This document shows positions 12,302 to 21,965 of a stretch of DNA of 64,000 bases, piece after piece. The notes beneath the pieces were generated by a model, which made no database searches, was not told the DNA's origin, and was given only the letters and a program-made list of their open reading frames with translations. The stretch is from positions 992,001-1,056,000 of the forward strand of contig JAQFWX010000006.1 in the NCBI GenBank assembly GCA_027605045.1. The letters are read 5' to 3'. Every line of letters begins with the position of its first letter. Positions within the stretch are counted from its first letter, which is position 1. Made by a program: the position numbers and the translations under genes. This stretch comes from Phallus indusiatus (lineage: Eukaryota > Basidiomycota > Agaricomycetes > Phallales > Phallaceae).

Positions 12302-14527
12302 TCATTCAGAATCTCCTCGAGTGGATTGGGTGCGGCGGTTTTTTTTTCGGCGTGGTTTAGAATCTCCTCGAGTGAACCGGGCGAGGCGAATTTTATCCAA
12401 AAGAGGCGTAGTACCTTTTATGGCTTCAGGATAATATTGAAGAAACTGCTGTTCATCTCGCCCAAGACTAAGAAAAATCTGAAGGTTCAGTTCAGGTATG
12501 AAAAAAGAAAGGTAACTTGCCGCTCAAATTCCAGTGCAACTAGTTTCCGCTGGTGGTATTTATTAGCAAAGGCCGGGTGTTTTGTCCAACTGATATCCCA
12601 GTCCTTGAGAGCGATACAGTGACCGTCACCCAAGTCCCATTGTTGAATATAGATTTTCCACCGTTCTTGTGGGGGTGTGGTATGTGGAATATTGGGAACA
12701 TAAAGGCCGGGTGGTATGCCAGTGTTTTGTCCGGTTGGGAGTAACAGAGCAGTCGACTCAGACAGAGCCGACACAGTACTTGAATAGACTGGGTGGTGCT
12801 CACCTTGTCGAATTATAGATCTAGAATATTCGGTATCATGTGCAGTTGCCTGAGCTGGGATATTATTAATGTCCGAGAACCGACCATCCTTGTGTAAAGC
12901 ATTCGAAATTGCTGATGTGACCCTGGCTGCAATGACTTCTTCAATTGATGTAAACATAGTTTTCATATCTGCTAACGTGACGGGTTGGATTTCGCGGTGT
13001 TCTCCCATAAGTGACAAATGATTGTCTGTTGGAATAGGCCTCAGCGCATTGCCATGACCTTCTTCATAGTAATGAAGCTCATCCAAAAGGTATCGGATGA
13101 GGGTGTCGCGCTATGTAACAATTATGAATTAATTAATTTTTTTAATGAAAAGAAAAAGATACGCACATGCTCTCCTTCAGCCCAGCCACCCCACCAACGA
13201 ATGGTTGCCAATGTCCACCGCTTTCCGACAGGTGCATACATGAACTGGTGTTGTGCACCACCACGGCGAAAACAGTGCGTTGTTAGCCGGACTTCTGAGG
13301 AATCAATACCAGCACCTTCGACAAATTCATCAATCCATCTCTGGATTGTATCATGTGACATTGGCGTGTGTTGTTGAATGATTCCGTTGCTGCCAATGGA
13401 TGGAAATATCCAGTCAGTCGGCAACAGTGCCCGTCCATACGCATGCTCAAGGTAGCCGATCCAAGTGTGCATGTGAAAGTCTAAATCAGCGGCAGGAAGC
13501 TCAGGTCGAGGATATATTTCATATAGATGCCCACGAAGTTCCTGTTCCTTCCCTAATTTATTCTGCCAGTTTTTGCGCTGCTCCAGTGAGACTTTCCAGT
13601 GGGGAAGTTTGAACCCATCATTTGTGACACAGCCGAAAATGAGATGTTGACGCTGAATCTTCAGAGTCTCAAAATTTCTGAAACCAACAGGAAAAATAAA
13701 ATAAGATGAAATTGTAGAAAAATAACAGAAAGCTACCTTGTCCACAAAGTCCAACTGAATGAGGAGAATGCGCGCCATCCAAGGTGCTTGTGAAGAAGCA
13801 GCCGGTTTTCACTTGTCAAGGAAAGTACTTCAGGCAGACATGTTTTTGATGGAACAAACATAAGAGACCAAGCGTAAATCCGATGGAGTATGTTGTAAGA
13901 CATGGCTGTTGAGTGAGAACGCTGATTTTCCGCACCATGCTTCTTCTTGACAGCATGTACTGTATCCATGACATCAACAGAGCATGCCGGATTGCCAAAA
14001 GACCTCCCCTTCTCTTCATCCCACTTCCATTCTCCTCGATAATTTCCTTCTGTATCACTGGGAGATGTGAATGTTAGAATAAAATGAAAATCTTGAAAAA
14101 AAAAAACTTACACATTGTCCCAATATTTCTTGAATGCCGCTTGTATACCATCAGCAGTGGAGGCACCAAGATTTTCCTGGAAGCACTTGAAGCTTATGAA
14201 ACTTGCAATCGCCCAAGGTGAGGCCCGTGAAGGTGTGGGATCGAATGCATGAGCTAGATCTGTGGCAGTCCACTTCCATGAAGTTAGCGGGCCACTTTCG
14301 AGACTGCCACGAGGACATTCAAAGGTATTACTGTTTCCAATACCAGCAATGACATCGGCCAACCACTGCTTTCCGCGCTGAATGTAGCCACTGTAGCTAG
14401 CACTGGTTTTTGCAGCAGTGCCATGTTTCCTTTTTGAGGCCTGCTTAACGTGTTCGAGCTCATCTAGAGTCAAGGAGCCTGTCAAAGAAACCTTGGGTGG
14501 CCTTTTCTTTCTGGGAGCGGTAGGCAT
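12302..14527 (-). CDS. Crypton-like tyrosine recombinase with GCR1_C-like C-terminus
   Basis: Transposase of the Crypton class, which moves by a tyrosine recombinase and lacks terminal inverted repeats. Five phase-consistent exons (14112-14527, 13737-14057, 13167-13677, 12517-13110, 12302-12478) give 672 aa. The catalytic set can be read: Arg246 in LWTRNFETLKIQ, His380 and Arg383 in LTTHCFRRGGAQ, Trp residues in IRWWGGWAEGEH (about 405-416), and Tyr423 in DTLIRYLLDEL. The C-terminal part has the pattern of the GCR1_C DNA-binding domain found in fungal Cryptons: ERWKIYIQQWDLGD, LKDWDISW, then YYPEAIKGTTPLLDKIRLAR, followed by a basic tail with a duplicated TRGDS. The last exon overlaps a 16-bp direct repeat that encodes this duplication. 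No stop or frameshift was found, so the gene may be active or domesticated. Confidence 0.8.
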
Positions 14528-14640
14528 CAGAGTGAGACAACGGTAAAAAATTCTGCTCGCCGACTGAAAATTGCACCCGGTGGATGCATGGAGTTCGTCA
14601 GCGTCGCCTCAGGGCCCGAAACCAAAAATGCTGCATGCAT
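12302..14640 (-). mobile_element. Probable Crypton DNA transposon, ends not resolved
   Basis: This is inferred from the recombinase gene. Cryptons have no terminal inverted repeats and make only very short or no target duplications, so I cannot place the ends; the span given is the gene plus a minimal upstream flank. An empty-site allele would be needed to define it. Confidence 0.5.
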
Positions 14641-15889
14641 TTTTTTTTGTTGCAATAAATCTTGTGTATTAAAAAAAAGCAGATCTAGCTACACGCAAAA
14701 TACACTGCCGACCGGTTAAAAAATTTCCTACACTTCAAAAATGTTAGTCACCGCCTTTTCTCAATGAATGATACGAATCACATACCTAGTTCACCCAAAA
14801 CTGCTTTGGTCCTGAAAGAAACTTGGAAAGACAGTGAGAAGATTGTACATACCAGCTTGCAATATACACAAACAAGAAGGAATGCCGGTCATACAGGTCC
14901 TGACTAGACAGACTTGACGAACATGAGAGAGACTGTGAAAAGAAAAAAAAGGTTGATAAACGATCTCATAAAAATGTAATCAAAGTATGTTACTTACATT
15001 TCATTACGTTTTCTGACCCAGAAATACATGTGCCGGTTTCCATCTACCTGGCGACGGTATTTTTCTTGAATTAGCCAGAAAAAACATCTGTGGTTGTAAT
15101 TTAATAAGTGGATTAAGATGAGAACACACCTGCAGTTTAAGAGAAAATAAGAAAAAATAAGGCCAGCACATAAAGATCGTCGGAAATAAGGAAAATAAGC
15201 TGCACTAAGTCTCTCAGCCGATGATAAGCTTGATGTCCAAGGTGGTATCATATCAATGGCGCGCTCATAACCGAAAGTATTAGTTCAAAAAAAACAAATT
15301 ATTTATTGCTTGATTCAAGCTCTAATTATTTAACAACTGAAATAAAACTACAATAATTCCGAAATTAAGAATTTGAATCAGCCAGTCAGAAGGTGAAAAA
15401 CATACTTGTACTGCCTAGCTAACCATCCCATCACATCAATTGGTGCTGATTGTCGACCACAGTTAAGGTATCAAACATGATACACCAAATAACAGACTAT
15501 AAGAGTTGTTGAACATCAAATGCGCTGGCTGGCGAATGAAGTGTGAATGGCACCTAGGAACTGCAGACATGCTTTCAACTAAAACAAAAGCGGAAATTTA
15601 TAACTCCATATTCTCACCATATATCTCCAATGTAAACAGCAGTTCTACCAGCGGCACTGGATGAGAGAATGAATGATTTTTGTTGAATGATTGACGAATG
15701 CGTGGCAGATGAAAGTGGCAGACAGTTGCTGACGATGTGCACTTACGTAAGGATCCATGAGTATCTCGCCAATAAGCGCGATACAATAATAACGCTTAAT
15801 TTTTTATATTCTGGTGTTCATAGGGACTTATCTAGGTTATCACTCGTGGACATTGTTTGGCGGAGAATCAGGCTTGGATACAGTTTCAG
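14641..15889. other. AT-rich intergenic region
   Basis: About 1.2 kb, AT-rich, between the Crypton gene start and the first clear exon of the M28B peptidase. The N-terminal exons of the peptidase (cytosolic tail and membrane anchor expected for the family) should lie in its right end but could not be identified. No other gene is seen. Confidence 0.5.
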
Positions 15890-16518
15890 ACTTTTCAAAA
15901 CCCCGTATTTTGAATGGAAAACCAGCTGAAAAGCTCTTCCTGTAAGCTTGCGTCTCCTCGTCTCTTATCACCAAAAAAGAATTTCGAACTTTCTTTGTAG
16001 ACAATTCCCAAAATCAGAAAGCATTCTCGCTGCTCATAAGAAGTATGCGAGTCATGCTCATGTAGCTGGTTCGGAACAAGACCTCGTCACTGCACAAATC
16101 GTCATAGAACGTTTCCGTGAAGGTTTCGGTCTTCCTCCTCAGTCTCCAGAAAGTTTGACTTACGACGCTGGATCCGCGGAGTCTCAAACGTCGATATACC
16201 ACATTACCCCGAAGGATTCCCCGAGGGCATGGATCGACACGTACTTTCCTTTGTTAGACACCCCTCATTATCAGAGTCTTGAAATAGTAGATGATGATGG
16301 CAACACACTTCAGGCGATAAATCTACTGGAAATATGCGACCCTCGTGATGAAGATGCTTACCACATATGCGGGGCTGTTCCGCCAGTCCATGCATACAGC
16401 GCTGACGGAAATGTCACTGGGGAGTTGGTTTATGCCAATTATGGAGACGTAGAAGACTTTGAAGAACTCGATAGGCTTAATGTTGATGTTGCTGGAAAGA
16501 TTGTCCTTGTCCGTTACG
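15890..16518 (+). pseudogene. M28B carboxypeptidase-like gene, 5' fragment
   Basis: First piece of a gene for a zinc peptidase of family M28B (glutamate carboxypeptidase II / transferrin-receptor-like, usually a type II membrane protein). Two exons are clear: about 15890-15941 (ends KPAEKLFL) and 16001-16518. The second carries SILAAHKKYASHAHVAGSE, typical of the start of the ectodomain, and ends in the protease-associated domain with GKIVLVRYG. The true N-terminus with its membrane anchor was not found. Continuity then breaks: in-frame reading ends at a stop after VTIR (16533-16535), and the next matching exon is 2.5 kb away at 19050. See the other two pieces at 19050-19977 and 29614-30924. 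Interruption of a once-normal gene is well supported; whether the first gap could still be spliced is not known. Confidence 0.8.
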
Positions 16519-17565
16519 GTGTAACGATCCGATGAATATAGCTTTGTGTATGCCGGCTATATGTGATCGGAATAACTACTAGATATTTGATTATAGAGGT
16601 CGTTAGTCTACCGTGGAGCGGGTCCTGGTGCTGATTTCGGGTAATGAGAGAACGGGTAGATGGGGAATGAGGATGTGGGGATGTATGCGCTGATATCGAA
16701 ACCAACACAGACAAAACACCAACAACAACTGCAACGACTAGGAGAGATCGTATGCAAATGTGTAAGTGATATAATGAACAGGCGTCGGCAAAAGACTTGG
16801 GTTGCGACTTAGTATGGAGGATCTACAATCAAATGATGACAGTTATCCTTCTGCGAGTTAGTGAAGCGACAATAGAATTGAAATGAAAATCGCTAGTTTA
16901 TACTCCGAGACCTCACTCAGAGTTAATCCAAAGATAAAGATGTGAGCGTAGAATTAGACTAGAGACGAAACTTGACTTGAACTTGAACTGAGCTTGACTT
17001 AAACTGAACTGGACTTAAACTGTGAGACAACCCGTATCGGTAGATTGCTGCTGTTACAAGTATTTACATGCAGTATTTATACCTTTCAAGAAACATAGCA
17101 TTGGTAAGACGATTATTCATCGTTCACCAAGATGACAAATAGAAAGAAACAAAAAGAACAAAAGGGAACAAAAGAAATATGGAATGGGGGTGCGAGAGAG
17201 GAATGAGTAATACAATTACAACAAAAAGAGTGATATCACAAATCAATAGGAGAAATGATGAAACCCAAACAAAAGAACAAAAGAAAAACCAACAAAACCG
17301 GCCTAAGACACAGCCTTTGTCAGAACTGGCACCCGACTCTTCCCGCGCTGCCTCTTTATCCTGAATCGCATCGTTACCATCCTAATCTTCTTACTGATCG
17401 GTCATCCATCGATAGGATCGTCTTCGTCATGAATATGATACATTCATGAATCCTAAGGCTATGCTTAGTATCCTCGGATCGCGCACCAGATCAGCATGGA
17501 GCTCAGCATAGGCCAAGGGGAGATCTTAGTTATATCGTATGGTGTTTTGATCGATAGATACTATT
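16519..17565. other. Left part of the 2.5-kb block that splits the M28B gene
   Basis: No gene is seen here. The stretch contains a simple repetitive tract of acttgaactt-like units (about 16970-17025) and an A-rich stretch (17140-17180). It separates the peptidase fragment from two antisense ORFs. Confidence 0.5.
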
Positions 17566-18117
17566 CTAATCTTCTTCGTTGACTAGGTCTTGGTATAATT
17601 TGCATAGGTCGCATGCGATTTCGATTAGTACGTAGTCGAGGGGCATCGGGGGCAGGTTCTTCGGGTTCTTCATATTCTGGCAATGGAGTTGTAGGCTGGT
17701 GGGGAGGGGTTCTACAAAAACATCCCAGGGAGCGTCTAGAAAGAGAACATAATTGTGGAATAAGGCAGGTCGATAGAAAATAAGACGCCAAATGAGAATC
17801 CCAGGGCGATGTGATACGAGGGCCCTGATCAGAGTATACGATGCTTGCATAATCGGTATATGAACGTTTTCGTCTACTTTGACTTCATCGGGTAATTGTA
17901 GATCGTCGTAAAAATACCGAAACTCGAGTGCTGGATTAGCGTATCGTGGCCAGGGATTATCTTCTTCCACTTCTACTTCGTCGCTCTCCAATTGATATTC
18001 GCGAACCATAGTCTGAAAGTTTTCATGTCTTCTATATGGAGGGGGAGAATTAAAATTGGGATAAAAGGGAAATGGAATGATGGAAAGTGTGCGATAGCCA
18101 ATAGGTTGGATGGACAT
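17566..18117 (-). CDS. Hypothetical protein, antisense within the M28B gap
   Basis: A single open exon of 183 codons; not recognised. The sequence is acidic (DEVEVEEDNPW near residue 50) with an aromatic middle section and a hydrophobic patch (LIWRLIFYRPALFHNYVLFL, about 110-130). There is no signal peptide. It lies in tandem with the ORF at 18227-18967 on the same strand, and both have a local YxxxLDxP-like segment, so a distant paralogous relation is possible but weak. Codon usage does not look random and there are no internal stops, which supports a real gene, but there is no splice or homology evidence. Confidence 0.4.
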   Translation of the reverse strand: MSIQPIGYRTLSIIPFPFYPNFNSPPPYRRHENFQTMVREYQLESDEVEVEEDNPWPRYANPALEFRYFYDDLQLPDEVKVDENVHIPIMQASYTLIRALVSHRPGILIWRLIFYRPALFHNYVLFLDAPWDVFVEPLPTSLQLHCQNMKNPKNLPPMPLDYVLIEIACDLCKLYQDLVNEED

Positions 18118-18226
18118 AATGGTGAAAAAGACAAAAGTTGAAAAGAATTTAAGCTCCGAAACAAGAAGGATGTTTTTAGGTGAATGGATAGGTGTGAAAC
18201 TTCTCTTGTAGTATTCCTTTTATTCT

Positions 18227-18967
18227 CTATTGTTCTCCTGATTCTGATCGGGTTCGTTCCAGGAGGCCAGAACAGACTCGTCGAAGAGCGCGAAGGGTTT
18301 GTTGATATCGGGGAGGTCGTATGGTCATTTCGGAAGTAGTAGGAGATTGAGGAGGGGAGGAATCATGAAAAGAAGGGTTTAGTGGTTCTTTAGGAATGGG
18401 ATTGGGTGATCGATAAAATCCTAGAGCAGGTTGGTGATTACATGCTGATAGGATCCATCGGCTGGGAACATCCAGGACCATTATCATGTAATCTAATCCG
18501 ACTTGTGCTGTTAACCAAACACGATATGAATCTTGTAGGGCTGATTCTGGAGTAGAATAAACATGAGTGACTGTGAACCATCTTAGTTCCTTCTCGATAT
18601 AGACTTCTTTTCCGAAAACCAAGAAGGGGTGTACGATATCTGAACTTCTACACTTATCGATAGATCGAGGGACCTTGTGCGAATAAACTGGGAGTAAGGT
18701 CTTTGAGTCCATTTCGAGAATAGGAGTGGGCGAATAATATGTAAATAGAGTTGTCTCGATATCCAAATCATGAGTGCGAGGACTATCATGAGTATAACGA
18801 AAGACCGGGGGAAAAACATCTTCTTCTGGGGACGGTTCTCGGGAATTGGAAGAAGGGGAGGGGTGTTTGAAGGAAATGGAAGAAGAAAGTCGAAGATTGA
18901 ACATTTTATTGTTTGTTGATTTTTGGGTGAACTGGGGTGTCAAACGAGCTGGAAGTGAGTTGTTCAA
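18227..18967 (-). CDS. Hypothetical protein, antisense within the M28B gap
   Basis: A single open exon of 246 codons; not recognised. A Ser/Pro-rich N-terminus (SSSISFKHPSPSSNSREPSP) is followed by a folded-looking middle (about residues 60-175, FRYTHDSP to WILSACNHQPALGFYRS) and a basic C-terminus with RRVCSGLLERTRSE. An internal methionine at residue 22 is an alternative start. It precedes the 183-codon ORF on the same strand with a gap of 109 bp. Both occupy the block separating two pieces of the M28B peptidase gene, so they arrived with, or are a cause of, that break. Confidence 0.45.
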   Translation of the reverse strand: MNNSLPARLTPQFTQKSTNNKMFNLRLSSSISFKHPSPSSNSREPSPEEDVFPPVFRYTHDSPRTHDLDIETTLFTYYSPTPILEMDSKTLLPVYSHKVPRSIDKCRSSDIVHPFLVFGKEVYIEKELRWFTVTHVYSTPESALQDSYRVWLTAQVGLDYMIMVLDVPSRWILSACNHQPALGFYRSPNPIPKEPLNPSFHDSSPPQSPTTSEMTIRPPRYQQTLRALRRVCSGLLERTRSESGEQ

Positions 18968-19049
18968 GAAGAGTAGATTTAGAAGTCCGCTTTAGGAAGA
19001 ACCATCCCTATTACCAAATTAAGGAAGATTTTGGTGCGCGACAACGGAG

Positions 19050-19977
19050 CAAATATGCGCGGTCTAAAAGTACGCTATACATCCTTCTTTTCTAAAACCA
19101 AATCATTCATCGCAAATATCCAGGTTCAAAACTCTGAAGAGCGTGGCGCCGTCGGTGTTCTTGTGTATTCTGATATTCGAGATGACGGCGGTGTAACCGT
19201 TGAGAATGGATTCCTCCCTTACCCAGAAGGACCTGCTCGCCAAGCCTCAATCATTCAACGTGGCTCTGTTCAGTATGTACCGCTATATCCTGGAGATCCC
19301 ACTACACCTGGTTATCCTGCGTATAAAAATAGCACAAGAGTTGAAAGTTCGTAGATTTTTAAATATTATGCCATTTGTCCCCGTCCTAATGATTTTAACC
19401 AGACGGGAACCTTCCTTCCATCCCCAGCCTTCCATTGAGTTGGGAAAATACCCAATATCTCTTATCTGAGCAGAACAAAACTGGATCAGTCAAACTTCGC
19501 CTGGTGAACAAAGGTGAGCATAATTAAAAAAACTGAGTGCATTTTACTAATGGTCAAGGACAATAGTCGATAGAGAAGTCAAACCCATCTGGAATACTAT
19601 GGCTCTTATTCCTGGTCACCTTACAGATGAAGTTGTAGTTGTTGGAAACCATCGAGATGCTTGGGGACTCGGAGCGGTGGATCCGTCTTCCGGTTCCGCA
19701 TGCATGGATGAAGTTTTCCGCGCATTTGGCGATCTTTATCAGAAAGGTTGGAGGCCTTTACGAACCATTCTTTTTGCGAGCTGGGATGCGGAAGAATTTG
19801 GGTTGATTGGAAGTACGGAATGGAATGAGGACTTTGCAAGTTGGATTAGTGAAAACGTTGTAGCTTATGTCAATCTTGGTATGGTTATTTTGTATTTGCC
19901 TTGCGCGTTGTCTACTTACATTTTCTTGTAGATGTCGCTGTGCGTGGTACAAGATGGACCGCAGGAGCTTCTGTCGC
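19050..19977 (+). pseudogene. M28B carboxypeptidase-like gene, middle fragment with metal site
   Basis: Second piece of the M28B gene: exons 19050-19069, 19124-19346, 19403-19513, 19567-19878 and 19932-19977, all in phase. It resumes with NMRGLKV and ERGAVGVLVYSD, matching what should follow the 5' piece, then reaches the peptidase core. Zinc-ligand and catalytic positions known for M28 are present: His and Asp in GNHRDAWGLGAVDPSSG, the Glu pair in SWDAEEFGLIGS, and the Asp after AYVNL (codon split by an intron). The exon is cut after TRWTAGASVA at 19977 by the Plavaka element and resumes at 29614. Upstream of 19050, the same frame contains KILVRDNGANMRGLK, a second, diverged version of the KIVLVRYG segment already present in the 5' piece. 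Confidence 0.85.
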
Positions 19978-21220
19978 AAAAATCCAATTTGGATTATTAA
20001 TTGATTATAAATCACCTCAGCGCCTGACAGTTTATAAACGATAAATATATAATTCAAGGCAATGAGAAACCTGAGGGTGGAATTATAAACTATAGCCTTG
20101 CAATTTTTTAAATCGAGGTCAATTTTTTTTCCTGTTCACAGGTTAAATATTGACCGCTCTAATTTTTAAACAATCACTCAAAAAAATTAATATGGCCGGT
20201 AGATTATATTGGGTTGCTTAGGTTTATTTATGACACGATAAACTCGAATATGGTTAACATTTTATTCAACTCTTGACTATTTATGGATTACATAATCACG
20301 TTGCGCTGTCAAGTTTTACGCATGTACTAAAAATACTAGGAAATCTATGTACGGCCGGCATGGGTGGGGGGTCGACGACTCGAAAATCTAAAGACTGTCA
20401 AACCAGGGCAGGCTGACAAAATTAAGACACACCTATAAAGGGTCTTTTTACATGGAACGCGACAGCTTAGCAATAACTCTACCTGTGAGCCATTAATTCC
20501 ATCGCTGATCCCAACGAGGGTAAATTACTTACCTTTCAAAAATAACGTGCGACTGGATCAATAATCATGCACAGGATGTATTACCGCTTGATCTATTCTT
20601 GTTTTCACGGAACCCGTGCTGAAACTGGCGTGAGCTTGTGAAGAATGGGATTAAGAAATACGCACAGAATAAATATGAAATTGTATTGAAAAAGCCGGCC
20701 TGTTAAACAAGTTCAAGCCAGGTAGTGACGTGGGGAATGGAATACTTACATTTTCTGAGGCCTTCAACCCTGAGATGGTTGAAGTAATATCGCTGCAGGT
20801 GAAATTAGTGAGACTTTGGCAGTAGAGAGGGTCATTGACATACAGCTAAACCACATACTAAAACTATACGCGGAAAGTTCGCGTAGCCCTTGCATGCACA
20901 GCGTACCAGTAGCCCAGCTTTGGAAGGGCCGCCGCTTGCCCACGTGCTGCCCAAACCCCCAGCCCTCGCAACATCTTGAGCATAATCCAGTGACTGGACC
21001 CTTCCTGCTGTCCCGCCTGACCCCAGAGCACAACAGCAGGAGGTAGAACAGAGATGGTGCTAGGGTTTGGGTGGCAGAGCGTGTAGCAAGAAAGAAAGTG
21101 GCGGGAGAAGAAAAAGGGCGGAGCTTGAAAAAAAAACTTCCAGCGCTTTAGTTTGCCACTGGGCGTTTATACTAGACGACAACCAAACCTCAGTTCGACA
21201 TTCAACATTCAATCCGTGTC
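19978..21220. other. Left non-coding end of the Plavaka element
   Basis: Subterminal region with repeated tataaac and ccttgca-type words also seen at the right end, probably transposase-binding repeats. The short ORFs at 20764-21279 lack any features and I do not regard them as genes. Confidence 0.5.
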
Positions 21221-21862
21221 ATGCAACATCCGACAACCGTTTTCCGCCCCCATTCTCCCGGAAGTATTATCATCCCTGAAACCCCTCAATTCTCGAGTGA
21301 GATCATTCCATCTCCCATCTATCCAACTTCCGAATCATTTGACGGCTTGGATGAAGATGGGTGCGGCCGACAAAAATTGTTCGAAGAAGAATTCCATATA
21401 GAACGTCTCTGTATGTTTAACCGCCGATAAACTGAGCATTTTCTGACTCTATATGACAGGTGCTACGCCTGAAAGACTGAATAAAGTCTCGAAGCGTTTG
21501 CAAAAATACGAAAACAGTTATGGACTTCAGCCCGGCCCCGGGGCGGAAAGTAGCGTAGGTGGAATGGTATGCCAAATGCTGGGACTAATTACCATTTGAT
21601 TAACTGCGCCTTATTTTAGAATATCCCTCAAAGGATTGAATCAAATGCTGGATACGAAGCAGCAGACAAAAAAGACCACCCAACGCTCATCGCATTCGAG
21701 ATCATAAAGGAGCTGAGACGTACTGTCAAAGACTTGCGGGCCATGTTTGAAATTATGAGAGATCATCACGAAGATCAGAAAAAGGAGGAAGAAAAGCGGC
21801 TAATGATATATACTGATATCTTAGGTAGCTTCGCCAGCCATAATTGTTGTGAGCTTTGCTAG
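21221..21862 (+). CDS. Small hypothetical protein carried by the Plavaka element
   Basis: Three phase-consistent exons (21221-21410, 21460-21566, 21620-21862) give 179 aa; function unknown. A Pro/Ser-rich N-terminus (FRPHSPGSIIIPETPQFSS) is followed by a predicted helical C-terminal half (IAFEIIKELRRTVKDLRAM, then acidic-basic DQKKEEEKR). It ends in a cysteine-rich tail, HNCCELC. Its position, inside a Plavaka with its own introns and between the left end and a minus-strand gene, suggests an accessory product of the element. No membrane segment or known domain was recognised. The exon model rests on good GT-AG sites and uninterrupted frame, not on homology. Confidence 0.55.
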
Positions 21863-21965
21863 TTAATTGAAAATATGTGGATGTTATTATGCCGTAACAG
21901 ACATTGGAACATATTGTACCAGACAACTAAACAAGGAAAGCATATCATAAAGAGTACCAACTAGT

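Noticed and set aside
20764..21279. Short ORFs on both strands at the left end of the Plavaka element
   Set aside because: No splice continuation, no domain, and the position is the subterminal repeat region of the transposon.
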